From: Chitinophaga filiformis
GTDB taxonomy: Bacteria; Bacteroidota; Bacteroidia; Chitinophagales; Chitinophagaceae
NCBI RefSeq assembly: GCF_900102545.1
Contig: NZ_FNBN01000005.1
Location: 248,001 to 312,000 of the forward strand
Reading direction: 5' to 3'
DNA: 64,000 nt
A model generated the notes under the pieces. The model made no database searches, was not told the origin of the DNA, and saw only the letters and a program-made list of their open reading frames with translations. Shown here piece by piece: positions 1 through 9,315 of the stretch. The first letter of the stretch is position 1; every line of letters starts with the position of its first letter. The position numbers and the translations under genes are program-made.

Positions 1-2
1 AT

Positions 3-1952
3 AATATGGACCTTACATTCTCCAACATGCGGGACGCATGGGGACTGGAAGCCGGCGGTATTTCCAGTGGTGCTGTATATGCAGATCTTGATAATGATGG
101 TGATCTCGACCTGGTGGTGAATAAGATCAACGAAGCAGCCGCGATATACCAGAATATGAGCCGCGAACAAAACAAGCGGTCCTATCTGGCTGTTAAATTA
201 AAAGGAAAAGATAAAAATACCGGCGCTATAGGCGCGAAGGTGTACGTCTATAGCAAGGGTTTAGAACAATATCTGGAGGTCAATCCAAACAGAGGTTATC
301 TGTCCGCCGTATCCACTCAGCTGCTGTTTGGCCTGGGTGATGATACGCGGGCAGACTCTGTTTGTATCATCTGGCCCGATGGTAAAACACAACGCCTGAA
401 AGACGTTACCACCAATCAACTGCTGACGGTTTCCTATGCACCTGATGGAATGCCTGCAGCTAATACACCACAAGCGCCAACTGCCACCTACTTCAGTAAT
501 GCCGACAGCCTCTTTACCTACAAGCATGCTGATGGTTCGGGTAATGATTTCAAGCGCCAGCTACTGATGATGTTCATGTATTCCAGGACCGGTCCTGTGT
601 TTGAAAAGGCCGACGTGAATAAGGACGGATTGGAAGACCTGTTCATGGGAGGGGATGGAGAACAGCCGGCAAGGATCTATTTCCAGAAACCGGGTGGCGG
701 CTTTATAATGGGTACCAAAGTGATCCCCGGTAGTGATATGCCTTCACAGGTAGCGGCCGCCGCTTTCTTTGATGCTAATGGCGACGGTGCTCCTGATCTC
801 TATGTGGCGAAGGGAGGATATGGCCTTTTTGAGCCCAATACAGCCGCTTTACAGGATGAACTGTATCTCAATAACGGAAAAGGGAATTTTTCTCTTTTAA
901 AGGGCGCTTTACCCGATGTAAGTGCGAGTAGTAAATCCTGTGTACGACCCTGTGATTTTGACAATGATGGAGATATCGATGTGTTTGTGGGAGGCCGTGT
1001 TATTCCTGGCAAATATCCCATGGCACCTGCCTCTTATCTGCTGATCAATGACGGTAAGGGGCAATTCAGCGTTGCGACGGTGCCTTTTGCGGCAGCAGGA
1101 ATGGTGACCGACGCCCGGTGGACAGACATCGACAAGGATGGCAGGAAAGACCTGGTGATTTGCGGTGAGTTCATGCCAGTTATGATCTATGCCAATAAGC
1201 TGGATGGTTTCAAAGAAGTGACAACGCAATACTTTGATCAGCCGGAAACAGGCTTTTGGTTTGGACTGGCAATGGCTGACGTAGATGGCGATGGTCACGA
1301 AGATATTATTGCAGGCAACCTGGGAGAGAATACCCAGATACATACATCTGTAAAACAACCTGCAGAACTTTACTATGCTGACTTTGATAAAAATGGTTCT
1401 ATTGATCCCTTCCTTAACTTCTACATCGAAGGAGTAAGTTATCCCTTCGTAAGCCGTGATGAACTCAATGAGCAGATCTATCCCATGCGCCGTAAGTTCT
1501 CTTCCTACCGCAATTATTCCAGTGCAACAATGAAGGATATTTTTTCACCGGAGGAATTGAGTCAGGCGGGTAAACTTACGGCTGTGGAAACCAAAACAAG
1601 CTGCTTCCTGTACCGTAACGGAAAATTTGTACCGTCGCCGCTGCCCATAGAAGCGCAGTTCTCGGTTGTGTCAAAGATCCTGCCTGCGGATTATGACAAG
1701 GATGGAAAGCTGGATCTGCTGCTGCTGGGTAACCAATGTGATAACCGCCTTAAACTAGGCAGTTTTGATGCCGGTTACGGTTGCCTCTTAAAAGGTGATG
1801 GAAAAGGAAATTTCAGTTATATATCGCAACCTGCTTCGGGCCTTTGTGTGAAAGGGGATGTGAAATCAGCTGCTGTCATGAATATTGGCAACAAGCCATA
1901 TGTCATGGTAGGTGTAAATAACAAAGGGATCACCCTGTTTAAAGTAAACTAA
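3..1952 (+). CDS. FG-GAP/VCBS-repeat protein with ASPIC/UnbV domain (5' end outside window)
   Basis: The reading frame is open to the left edge, so the true start lies upstream; the ATG at 6 is internal. Several Asp-rich calcium-loop repeats of the form DxDxDGxxD are visible, for example DLDNDGDLDL near residue 28, DVNKDGLEDL near 203, DFDNDGDIDV near 318 and DVDGDGHEDI near 427. A segment at about residues 55-145 (GAIGAKVYVY, then RGYLSAVSTQLLFGLG and IIWPDGKTQ) matches the ASPIC/UnbV domain. Such proteins are exported beta-propellers of Bacteroidota, often near SusCD loci. The partner or substrate is unknown. Only 3 nt separate it from the next gene, so the two are probably cotranscribed. 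Confidence 0.85.
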   Translation, partial: NMDLTFSNMRDAWGLEAGGISSGAVYADLDNDGDLDLVVNKINEAAAIYQNMSREQNKRSYLAVKLKGKDKNTGAIGAKVYVYSKGLEQYLEVNPNRGYLSAVSTQLLFGLGDDTRADSVCIIWPDGKTQRLKDVTTNQLLTVSYAPDGMPAANTPQAPTATYFSNADSLFTYKHADGSGNDFKRQLLMMFMYSRTGPVFEKADVNKDGLEDLFMGGDGEQPARIYFQKPGGGFIMGTKVIPGSDMPSQVAAAAFFDANGDGAPDLYVAKGGYGLFEPNTAALQDELYLNNGKGNFSLLKGALPDVSASSKSCVRPCDFDNDGDIDVFVGGRVIPGKYPMAPASYLLINDGKGQFSVATVPFAAAGMVTDARWTDIDKDGRKDLVICGEFMPVMIYANKLDGFKEVTTQYFDQPETGFWFGLAMADVDGDGHEDIIAGNLGENTQIHTSVKQPAELYYADFDKNGSIDPFLNFYIEGVSYPFVSRDELNEQIYPMRRKFSSYRNYSSATMKDIFSPEELSQAGKLTAVETKTSCFLYRNGKFVPSPLPIEAQFSVVSKILPADYDKDGKLDLLLLGNQCDNRLKLGSFDAGYGCLLKGDGKGNFSYISQPASGLCVKGDVKSAAVMNIGNKPYVMVGVNNKGITLFKVN

Positions 1953-1955
1953 CGT

Positions 1956-3287
1956 ATGAAACGATTGACGATTATCCTGCTCTTTGTATGCCAGTTAGGA
2001 TATACACAACAACATAAAACAAGTTTTACAGATTATATACAGCCATCGGTATTTTCACTATCGATGGTGATGATGCACGATGTGGTGAATCCTCCTGCCG
2101 CATGCAGGTTTTATGCCTATGCCATGATGTCTGCTTATAGTATTGTAACTGCACATAACGGGCAGATTCCCGACGCTGCGACGTTCATCAGATCATACCC
2201 CGGTATTGTTGTGCATGATGGGGGACATATGTATGATTATCGCATCGCCGCAGTATATAGCATACTGGAAACAGGCAAACTGATGTTGCCCTCAGGATTT
2301 ATGCTGGAGAAGGACGAAGAGAAACTATTATTGTTATTTAAGAAAGATAAAGTACCTGACAGCATCATACGTAATTCTGTTGCTGTTGCGGAGGACATTG
2401 CCAAACAAACCGTGCAGTGGTCACGTCCGGATGGTTATGGAAAACTCAGTACACGGGTACGTTACACACCGGTAAAGGGAGAAGGATACTGGTATCCTAC
2501 GCCACCGGCTTATATAGAAGCAGTAGAGCCGCATTGGAAAACCATCCGGCCTATGATCATAGATTCCTGCAACCAGTTTGTGCCACTGGCTCCTGTTCCT
2601 TTCAGCAAGGATACTACAAGTGCTTTTTATGCATTGAATAAGGAAGTGTATAATGCCGGTGTAAATCTCAATATGGAACAGCGCGTCATTGCCTCATTCT
2701 GGGATTGTAATCCGTTTGCTGTAAGTACTTACGGACATATGGCCATTGGCTTTAAGAAGATCACGCCGGGTGGTCACTGGATGAACATTGCCGGCATTGC
2801 TTCCAGGAAAGCACAGCTGGACTTTGATAAAACCGTCCAGGTGCATGCAGTGGCAGCCGTTACGATGATGGATGCCTTTATCAGCTGCTGGGACGCTAAA
2901 TATCTGAGCAACCGTATCCGTCCGGAGACTTATATCAACCGTTACATGGATGTAAAATGGAAGCCTTTATTACAAACGCCTCCATTCCCTGAGTATACCA
3001 GCGGACATAGTGTAGTGTCTTCAGCAGTGGCTACTGTACTGACTTATATGCTGGGCGATCATTTTACCTATGAGGATAACTCTGAGGAAATGTTTGAGAT
3101 CCCTGCCCGTAAATTCACTTCTTTCCTGGCCGCCTCACAGGAAGCTGCCATTTCCCGTTTGTACGGTGGTATCCACTACCGTGATGCCATTGATAATGGC
3201 GTAACGCAGGGGTATAAAATAGGGGAGAAGGTACTGGAAAAGATTAAAGCTGCCGGTGTTAAACCTGTATATGGTAACGGTATGTAA
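1956..3287 (+). CDS. Vanadium-dependent haloperoxidase / PAP2-superfamily protein
   Basis: 443 residues with an N-terminal signal peptide (hydrophobic stretch ending near TQQHK). The PAP2/vanadium-haloperoxidase active-site blocks are present: an Arg-containing block NRIRPETYINRY near residue 325, PEYTSGHS near 348-355 with the catalytic His, and SRLYGGIHYRDA near 400-410 with the vanadate/phosphate-binding His. The family transfers phosphoryl groups or, with vanadate, oxidises halides; the sequence alone does not say which applies. It is probably periplasmic. It follows the FG-GAP protein by 3 nt, a pairing that suggests one transcription unit. Confidence 0.85.
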   Translation: MKRLTIILLFVCQLGYTQQHKTSFTDYIQPSVFSLSMVMMHDVVNPPAACRFYAYAMMSAYSIVTAHNGQIPDAATFIRSYPGIVVHDGGHMYDYRIAAVYSILETGKLMLPSGFMLEKDEEKLLLLFKKDKVPDSIIRNSVAVAEDIAKQTVQWSRPDGYGKLSTRVRYTPVKGEGYWYPTPPAYIEAVEPHWKTIRPMIIDSCNQFVPLAPVPFSKDTTSAFYALNKEVYNAGVNLNMEQRVIASFWDCNPFAVSTYGHMAIGFKKITPGGHWMNIAGIASRKAQLDFDKTVQVHAVAAVTMMDAFISCWDAKYLSNRIRPETYINRYMDVKWKPLLQTPPFPEYTSGHSVVSSAVATVLTYMLGDHFTYEDNSEEMFEIPARKFTSFLAASQEAAISRLYGGIHYRDAIDNGVTQGYKIGEKVLEKIKAAGVKPVYGNGM

Positions 3288-3299
3288 AGTCTTTTGAGG

Positions 3300-3307
3300 T
3301 ATATTTG
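3300..3307 (+). promoter_or_regulatory. Candidate -7 promoter element (TATATTTG) for the Nudix gene
   Basis: Matches the Bacteroidota -7 consensus TAnnTTTG, 27 nt before the Nudix ATG. No good -33 TTTG is seen at the usual spacing, so this is a weak call. Confidence 0.35.
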
Positions 3308-3333
3308 GGGCTAACCGTTATCAATAAACAGTT

Positions 3334-3912
3334 ATGTTGCCCGAAATAAAAATTCAGAAGGAAGAGATCCTGTCAGACAACTGGTATATACTCCGCAAAT
3401 TCACTTATGATTTCAAACTGAAGAACGGCAGCTGGCAAACCCAGAGCCGGGAAGCTTATGACCGTGGAAATGGGGCGACGATCCTGCTGTATAACCTGGA
3501 ACAAAAGTCGGTTATCCTGACCCGTCAGTTCCGTCTGCCCTCTTTCGTAAACGGCAACCCTTCAGGTATGCTGATCGAAGCCTGTGCCGGTTTGCTGGAT
3601 AAGGATAGTCCTGAGGACTGTATCCGCAGAGAGGTAGAAGAAGAAACAGGGTATAAGGTGTCTCATGTCCGCAAGATCTTCGAGGCTTATATGTCGCCCG
3701 GTTCAGTTACCGAGATACTCTACTTCTTTATCGCTGAATATGCCGCCAATATGAAAGTACATGAAGGGGGAGGAGTGGAGCATGAGCAGGAGGAGATCGA
3801 GGTACTGGAGCTTCCTTTTGAAAAGGCGCTTGCCATGATAGATGATGGTGAGATCAGGGATGCCAAGACCATTATGCTGCTGCAGCACCTGCGACTGAAA
3901 GGAATACTCTAA
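3334..3912 (+). CDS. Nudix hydrolase, GDP-mannose pyrophosphatase (NudK)-like
   Basis: 192 residues, the usual size for NudK/ADP-sugar pyrophosphatases that hydrolyse nucleoside-diphosphate sugars. The Nudix box spans residues about 86-108 ([11 protein letters not shown], then REVEEETGY). The REUxEExGU core with metal-binding Glu is intact. The upstream Glu of the Gx5E part of the signature is a Ser here (S92). The flanks [10 protein letters not shown] and FFIAEY also resemble NudK. It is cytosolic and appears monocistronic. The family assignment is firm, the exact substrate is not. Confidence 0.88.
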   Translation: MLPEIKIQKEEILSDNWYILRKFTYDFKLKNGSWQTQSREAYDRGNGATILLYNLEQKSVILTRQFRLPSFVNGNPSGMLIEACAGLLDKDSPEDCIRREVEEETGYKVSHVRKIFEAYMSPGSVTEILYFFIAEYAANMKVHEGGGVEHEQEEIEVLELPFEKALAMIDDGEIRDAKTIMLLQHLRLKGIL

Positions 3913-4028
3913 TGATTTAAATATTTGTAAATCAAATTGTTGTATTTTTGTGTTACTACTCATTCACCTATTCTGAGGGTGTTTTTCGTGTATTCTAATT
4001 TATTGATAATAAGCTAGTTGTGAGTATC

Positions 4029-4061
4029 AAGTCCACCTCAAGTCCACCTTAGCTCCACCTC
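4029..4061 (+). repeat. Three tandem 11-bp units
   Basis: Three consecutive 11-bp units, AAGTCCACCTC and two variants, lie in the 260-bp gap between the Nudix and HPP genes. A TATTTTTG promoter-like element sits upstream at 3943-3950, so the repeat may fall in the HPP leader. Function unknown. Confidence 0.6.
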
Positions 4062-4172
4062 AAAGGCATGGTAGCTTCATGTCAGCTTCGGGCAAAAGGC
4101 ACATTTCTGGTATTGATGATGCCATTTCCTTGCCTTAGCTTTGCGGCTCAAAAAAGGGAATAAAGGGAAATA

Positions 4173-4754
4173 ATGGGAAAAAAGACAAAGCGGCATCTCC
4201 GCAGGGTGAGGTATGTCTTGTACAAGGAAACATTGCTTGACTTCAGGGAGCATTTGTGGACCTTCCTGGGCGCATTTACCGGTATTGGGCTGATCGGCCT
4301 GCTGCAAAGTAACTTTTTGTCTCCCACAGATAATTTATTCCTCATTGGCTCATTCGGAGCATCTTCCGTACTCATTTATGGGATTATAAACAGCCCTTTG
4401 GCCCAGCCAAGGAACCTGGTGGGCGGGCATGTGATCTGTGCACTGGTGGGTGTCACCGTTCATAAATTGATACCTGATCAATTATGGCTGGCCGCAGCAC
4501 TCTCCGTTGCCCTATGCATTGTATTGATGCAGATCACCAAAACGCTGCATCCTCCCGGTGGCGCTACAGCCCTCATCGCCAACATCGGATCTGAGAAGAT
4601 CAAAGCTATGGGATACATGTACGTATTGAGCCCTGTTCTGTCTGGCGTACTGATCCTCCTGTTGGTAGCGCTTATCTTCAATAACATCACCTCACACAGA
4701 AAATATCCGCATCACCGGATCTGGCATACTACACGCAGAAGGAGGGCGCATTAA
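4173..4754 (+). CDS. HPP family integral membrane protein
   Basis: 193 residues with about four membrane-spanning hydrophobic segments (near residues 30-50, 57-73, 85-120 and 145-170). The defining HPP signature LHPPGGATAL is at about residues 125-135. A second family block, GSFGASSVLIYG, is near residue 57. Some cyanobacterial and plant HPP proteins take part in nitrite transport; a role here is not established. The N-terminus is strongly basic (MGKKTKRHLRR), placing it on the cytoplasmic side. No obvious operon partner. Confidence 0.85.
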   Translation: MGKKTKRHLRRVRYVLYKETLLDFREHLWTFLGAFTGIGLIGLLQSNFLSPTDNLFLIGSFGASSVLIYGIINSPLAQPRNLVGGHVICALVGVTVHKLIPDQLWLAAALSVALCIVLMQITKTLHPPGGATALIANIGSEKIKAMGYMYVLSPVLSGVLILLLVALIFNNITSHRKYPHHRIWHTTRRRRAH

Positions 4755-4921
4755 GATGAGAGGTCGATGAACGCTGGCTACATAGTTTATGGAAGCGGCT
4801 TAGTATGATCGGGAAAATGAACAAAATGAACAGACTCCGTAATAATGACAAGGAATGACCTTGGAATGAATGGAAATAGCTGTTAATTTTATCTCATTCT
4901 CAATGACCATACAAAAATCCA

Positions 4922-5695
4922 ATGAAAAACGCCTTCTTCCGTTTCCACAACAGCTTGTACATCTTCATTATTGTTCTGCTTGGCTTCACTGTAGTAAGTT
5001 GCTCAAAAGATGACGACAACATAACGCCTACTCCGGATATAAGTGCATTATATGCGCAATCCATTAAAGACGCTATGGTGGATAACGGTTCTGAAGCGAT
5101 AGATTCTCTCTGGCCCATTACTGCAGGCAATCCTAATCTGCAGTGGAAAACTATCAACGGACAAAACTACGTACTGATGGCTACCTTTATGCGGTATCCT
5201 GAAAGTTATCCTGTTGGAGATTCTATTACTACCACCTGGGGAGATAGCTGGTTTTTTATCCCGTCTCAGATGTTAGGCAAACTGGGGCCGGGTTTTACTC
5301 CGACTTCAGATACCATTCAACGTATCAGCCAGCTGCTGGGATTGCCCCCTGTCAATAGCAAGAGCAATACACATATCGCCCAGATATGGGTGCATGCGGA
5401 ACGTTTATTCCGTCCGGCGGGAGACCCGTCCATTAACACTACAACAACAGGTTCCACGTTGGTAAGCACGGTTTCCGATGACTACCGGGCATGGTTTAAT
5501 AACAATATCATTTACTCTTACTACCGCCCGCTGAATGCTGCCACAGATTACTATTATCCGTGGACAAGGCTGGGGTATACCTACGACTGGGCGCCGGGAG
5601 CGAATAGAGTGGGTTTGAGTGAGTATGTACTGAAAGCCAATTCAGGCTGCTGGGTGGAAAACACCACTACCGCTGCAGGCTTTTTTCAAAATTAG
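4922..5695 (+). CDS. Predicted lipoprotein of unknown function
   Basis: 257 residues. The N-terminus has a hydrophobic signal followed by a lipobox-like VVSCSKDDD, the usual Bacteroidota lipoprotein start with acidic residues after the Cys. The mature part is rich in Trp, Tyr and Thr, with no domain that I recognise. The end (CWVENTTTAAGFFQN) is compact, so the gene looks complete. A strong hairpin terminator follows directly. It appears to stand alone, and its role is unknown. Confidence 0.75.
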   Translation: MKNAFFRFHNSLYIFIIVLLGFTVVSCSKDDDNITPTPDISALYAQSIKDAMVDNGSEAIDSLWPITAGNPNLQWKTINGQNYVLMATFMRYPESYPVGDSITTTWGDSWFFIPSQMLGKLGPGFTPTSDTIQRISQLLGLPPVNSKSNTHIAQIWVHAERLFRPAGDPSINTTTTGSTLVSTVSDDYRAWFNNNIIYSYYRPLNAATDYYYPWTRLGYTYDWAPGANRVGLSEYVLKANSGCWVENTTTAAGFFQN

Positions 5696-5723
5696 TGGTC
5701 AGTCAATTCGTATAGCAAAGACA

Positions 5724-5766
5724 AGGGAGTTGTCTCAATTAATTTTGAGGCAACTCCCCTTTTTAT
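5724..5766. terminator. Bidirectional hairpin terminator
   Basis: A 14-bp stem (GGGAGTTGTCTCAA pairing across TTAATT with one G-T wobble) is followed by CCTTTTT. It lies between the convergent lipoprotein and SRPBCC genes and can serve both. Confidence 0.85.
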
Positions 5767-5806
5767 GGTATTTAGTATCAAGATAGTGATACTGAATAAG
5801 GTCTTA

Positions 5807-6232
5807 TTAATTGGCTTCTGTATACTTTTTAAAGTTATCCAGGATAGCCTGCCAGCCACTCTGCTGCATTTCAACGGAATGAGTGTCCTCCGCCTCGAAA
5901 GTCTCCACTATTTTGGTAGCATCACCAATGCTGCTGAAAAGGATGCTCACCTTTCTTTCATCACCCAGGGTATATTCTATCAGTTTGTGCTCTTTCACCT
6001 GTGTATACACGCCGCCAAAATCAAAGCTGAAACTACCATCTTTAGCTGCCATAGTAGTGCTGAATTTACCACCTGTACGCAAGTCGTTTTCGGAAGCAGG
6101 TACATGCCAGTCATCTGAAGCAAAGGCCCACTGCTTAATATGTTCAGGCTGGTTCCAGTATTCCCATACTTTCGCTACTGGGGCCTGAATGGTGGTTTCT
6201 ACGGTAATTGCGGTTTTAGTTGTTGTTGTCAT
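5807..6232 (-). CDS. SRPBCC / AHSA1-type START-like domain protein
   Basis: 141 residues covering one whole SRPBCC fold. The N-terminal ITVETTIQAPVAKVWEYW and the following TGGKFSTTMAAKDG and FEAEDTHSVEMQQSGWQAILDNF blocks are typical of the AHSA1 (activator of Hsp90 ATPase homologue) branch found in many Bacteroidota. The fold binds hydrophobic ligands in a deep pocket. No ligand or partner can be inferred. It is cytosolic and appears to be a single gene. Confidence 0.88.
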   Translation of the reverse strand: MTTTTKTAITVETTIQAPVAKVWEYWNQPEHIKQWAFASDDWHVPASENDLRTGGKFSTTMAAKDGSFSFDFGGVYTQVKEHKLIEYTLGDERKVSILFSSIGDATKIVETFEAEDTHSVEMQQSGWQAILDNFKKYTEAN

Positions 6233-6275
6233 ATCAGAGAGTTTTTATTTGACTTATTTGTTGTTGTGAACGATA

Positions 6276-6283
6276 CAAACTTA
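6276..6283 (-). promoter_or_regulatory. Candidate -7 element (TAAGTTTG on minus strand)
   Basis: TAnnTTTG match 44 nt upstream of the SRPBCC start. No matching -33 TTTG was found at 19-21 bp. Confidence 0.35.
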
Positions 6284-6410
6284 CGGCGGTCCCGCTACAA
6301 GCAGGAGGGGTGAAAAAGACAAAGAAGAGGCGATTTACGACCTCGTGAGTAAAGGGTGTGGAATATTGTGAGTATTTCTCTTTCGCTTATATTAGATACC
6401 TGTAAAACTA

Positions 6411-6453
6411 AAAGCGCCTTGCAAAACGTGTCATCGTTCCACAAGACGCCTTC
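6411..6453 (-). terminator. Terminator of the susCD-phospholipase operon
   Basis: Imperfect stem (minus-strand AAGGCGTCTTG against CAAGGCGCTT) followed on the minus strand by TTTTAGTTTTAC. It lies just after the phospholipase stop. Confidence 0.55.
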
Positions 6454-6475
6454 CGAATAGATAGCCCAGGAGCAA

Positions 6476-7558
6476 TTACTTTCTCACCGCAGCTGTGTTA
6501 TTAAACAAAGGATTCAATCTGCAATATTTCTTTCCTTCAAAGCTGACCTCATAATCAGACTTGAAATGAGTGCTCTTCAGGTAATAATCAGTTGTAATGA
6601 TCTGTGCACCCGAATTGCAGGCTGCAACAAAATGAGATTTATCGTTCTCGCGTGCCTGTTTGGTATCCGAATCGGCCCTCGTACGGATGATATATCCCTT
6701 CGCCACCAGGTCTTTGATTTCCGGATCGGTAGGATCATTCTTGATCATCATCGCTGCTTCCGGAGTACCTGGCTCAGAGTTGGAGAATACAACGCGGCCC
6801 TTCAGTCCCGGGTGACCGGCAATATAAAGATCTCTCTTCGCGTCTTTGGCGTCAAGGATGAAAGCGAATTTACCTTCTGCAGCTTTTACGGTAGGCCAGT
6901 TGTCGTGGAGTACCGCTTCTTCCACGGTCTTGTATTTCCCTCTCACCATATCAGGCGTGATGAGATGTTCCTTACCCAATCCATCTATTAATGCCTGATC
7001 CAGCTGATCAAATACTGCAGTAGTAAATGGCTCCGGTTCAGTAATTTCTTTGCTTTTTGAAGCGCCGTCCTTGGGCTCCAGTGTAATAAAGACCGGGTAA
7101 TGGTGAGGGTGCTTCTCTGACCATGATTTTAATTCCGCCAAAAGATTCTTCAGCGTCAGATAGTCATTGCGGAAATCCAGATCAGGGATGTGCAGTACTT
7201 TGAATCCTGGCTCGTTCATCACACTTTTCTCATCGTAAGGCGCCTGTCCTTTTGCCCAATCCAGTCCTTTAGGATGCGCATATTTACCACCTTTTGCATC
7301 AGCATAAACATCTACCTCCAGGTTTAATAACCCCATATCCAGCTGTTCTGCAATGGAAATGTGCTCATAATCAATCTTACTGGCAGATACCGAATCCCGC
7401 TTCTGGAACATTTTGAATAATGCCGGATCGATCGCCTTCTTATAACTGTTGTGTGAACCGATCACCTGCATCCTGTTGATCTTCACGTTGTCCGGTACTT
7501 CGTTGTGCAGCAGGACCATAGCTGCTACCAATACCAATGCTGAAAGTGCCTTCATCAT
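6476..7558 (-). CDS. Secreted Ca2+-dependent phosphoinositide-type phospholipase C family protein
   Basis: 360 residues with an N-terminal signal (MMKALSALVLVAAMVLL). The TIM-barrel PI-PLC blocks are visible: IGSHNSYK with a catalytic-type His near residue 36, then EQLDMGLLNLEVDVY with metal-binding acidic residues, HIPDLDF, VFITLEPKDG, and a C-terminal IIRTRADSDTKQARENDKS block. It resembles the bacterial Ca2+-dependent PI-PLC-like family. The real substrate could be a phosphoinositide, a GPI-like glycolipid or another phosphodiester. It is the third gene of the SusC-SusD unit, 110 nt after susD, so it probably acts on what SusCD imports. Confidence 0.82.
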   Translation of the reverse strand: MMKALSALVLVAAMVLLHNEVPDNVKINRMQVIGSHNSYKKAIDPALFKMFQKRDSVSASKIDYEHISIAEQLDMGLLNLEVDVYADAKGGKYAHPKGLDWAKGQAPYDEKSVMNEPGFKVLHIPDLDFRNDYLTLKNLLAELKSWSEKHPHHYPVFITLEPKDGASKSKEITEPEPFTTAVFDQLDQALIDGLGKEHLITPDMVRGKYKTVEEAVLHDNWPTVKAAEGKFAFILDAKDAKRDLYIAGHPGLKGRVVFSNSEPGTPEAAMMIKNDPTDPEIKDLVAKGYIIRTRADSDTKQARENDKSHFVAACNSGAQIITTDYYLKSTHFKSDYEVSFEGKKYCRLNPLFNNTAAVRK

Positions 7559-7574
7559 ATATGTTTGTTAAAAA

Positions 7575-7598
7575 CAGCCGGTCTTAAAAAGCCGGCTG
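7575..7598 (-). promoter_or_regulatory. Intercistronic hairpin between susD and phospholipase gene
   Basis: A 7-bp GC-rich stem (CAGCCGG / CCGGCTG) followed on the minus strand by GTTTTTAAC, just before the phospholipase ATG. It could act as a partial terminator or a 3' stabiliser of susCD mRNA. Confidence 0.45.
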
Positions 7599-7668
7599 CT
7601 GGGTTTGTATGATCTGTCGTTTGTACAGCACCTGCAACGTTTCAGGCAACTGTTCGGTGGATATTCGC

Positions 7669-9267
7669 TTACTGATCGTAACCTGGATTCTGTTTCAGAT
7701 TACCATTCAGCCTGATCTCTGTGATAGGAATAGGATAGAGCCTTCTTCTGGTATCCTTATTCATGCTCAGATTATCGTTTGGCAAAGGATATTCTTTTTC
7801 AAACTGGCCAAAGCGGATCAGGTCATTACGACGCCATCCTTCCCAGGATAGTTCACGGGCACGTTCATCCAGTATTCCTGGCAGGTCAATGCCGGCAACG
7901 GGAGGTGCACCTGCACGGGTGCGCAGCAAGTTAACCAAATAGTCAGGTGTTTGCAATACGCCATTCACGGTAGTGGCAGTTGCTCCGCGTAAAATAGCCT
8001 CTGCTTTCATCAGGTAAACGTCTGCGAGACGGAATACCGGTACGTCATTACCATTCAAACGGGTAGCCTGGATGATGGTAGGATCAGGATAGTACTTGAT
8101 CGAACGGACACCTTCTGCCTGGCTGGCAATGGTGTTACCAACATCCATTGGTTTCGGTGGAACCAGTATCAGGTCTGGCGTGATGACGATCTGGGTAGTG
8201 CTGTTTGGATAATATACAGGCTGATTAGTGAAGCCGCCGTTACCATCGGGGTAAAACTGCGGACCTACCAGCCAGGTATTGTTCCTTACATCGCCTTTCA
8301 GGTTAAAACGGTTGTAGAACTCAGGAGTAGTGCTCATCGCGATACTTAAACCAACGTTAAATCCGTATGCCTGCGCCAGGTAATAATAGAAACCAAAACG
8401 TGTGAACTGGTTGCCAGGAATCTGCTGATCGTAAGGAATAGCGAAGATGGTTTCGTTTACCTGCGGACCGTTATTCGGTAAGAAGATATCACGGAACCTG
8501 CCGTCCAGGAAGTAATTGGTGTTGTTCTGTACACTGTCTGCCATAGCAACAGCATCCTGGTTACGGTCTGTACCTAAATAAACAGACGCATTCAGGTACA
8601 TCTTTGCCAGCAGGGCGAATGCCATTGCTTTTGTAGGACGGCCATACTGCAATACATTGGTAGCAGCATTGGTTGATTTAGATGGCAGCTGTTGTGCAAT
8701 AGCTTTCAGTTCTGACTCGATGAATGCAAAGATCTTCGCTCTATCCTGTGTAGCTGGTAAAGTAGCTACCGGGAAGTCAGTGATCAGCGGCACGTTGCCA
8801 TAAGTATCCATCATGAAGAAGTAATACAACGCACGTACAGCTCTTACTTCTGCAATGTTTGCAGCCTTTGTGGTAGTATCCACGTTGGAAGCAACAGTCA
8901 GGTTGATCAGACGGTTACAGTTGTTGATTCCGCCGAAACCCCACTGCCAGATACCTGTCACGTTGGGATGATCGTATGTCCAGGTATGGTAGTGTAATTG
9001 TCTGTACTGACCACCATCGTCGAAGTTACCATCACGCGCAGGGATGATCGCTTCGTCTGTTGACAGCTCCTGCATGCGCCAGTAGGCAATAGCATAGTTG
9101 GAAGCCAGGTTGGTGTACATAGTACCAAGCAAAGCGGCATAGTCCTGTGAGGTGGACGGGAAGTTGCCGTTTACATATTGTGATTCAACATCCACATCTA
9201 ATTTCCTGCAGGCACTAACCGTAACAAGTGCTGCAAGCGCAGTGATGAATATATTTCTCTTTTTCAT
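7669..9267 (-). CDS. SusD/RagB-family outer-membrane nutrient-binding lipoprotein
   Basis: 532 residues from the ATG at 9267. This start gives MKKRNIFITALAALVTVSAC with lipobox Cys20; a start at 9303 would put extra charged residues before the signal. SusD features follow: the N-terminal TPR-like part (EVRAVRALYYFFMMDTYGNVPLI) and the C-terminal DVYLMKAEA and ARELSWEGWRRNDLIRFGQFE blocks. SusD lids the SusC channel and captures the substrate at the cell surface. It lies immediately after susC in the same operon. The ligand cannot be read from the sequence. Confidence 0.95.
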   Translation of the reverse strand: MKKRNIFITALAALVTVSACRKLDVDVESQYVNGNFPSTSQDYAALLGTMYTNLASNYAIAYWRMQELSTDEAIIPARDGNFDDGGQYRQLHYHTWTYDHPNVTGIWQWGFGGINNCNRLINLTVASNVDTTTKAANIAEVRAVRALYYFFMMDTYGNVPLITDFPVATLPATQDRAKIFAFIESELKAIAQQLPSKSTNAATNVLQYGRPTKAMAFALLAKMYLNASVYLGTDRNQDAVAMADSVQNNTNYFLDGRFRDIFLPNNGPQVNETIFAIPYDQQIPGNQFTRFGFYYYLAQAYGFNVGLSIAMSTTPEFYNRFNLKGDVRNNTWLVGPQFYPDGNGGFTNQPVYYPNSTTQIVITPDLILVPPKPMDVGNTIASQAEGVRSIKYYPDPTIIQATRLNGNDVPVFRLADVYLMKAEAILRGATATTVNGVLQTPDYLVNLLRTRAGAPPVAGIDLPGILDERARELSWEGWRRNDLIRFGQFEKEYPLPNDNLSMNKDTRRRLYPIPITEIRLNGNLKQNPGYDQ

Positions 9268-9315
9268 CCGTTTAATATTTTTTTGTTGTTCCCTATGGAA
9301 CACTCATTTCCTTAA

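Noticed and set aside
4470-4700. Minus-strand frame over the HPP gene
   Set aside because: Antisense shadow; the HPP signature lies on the plus strand.
5883-6188. Plus-strand frame opposite the SRPBCC gene
   Set aside because: The SRPBCC product matches its family over its full length; the opposite frame has no features.
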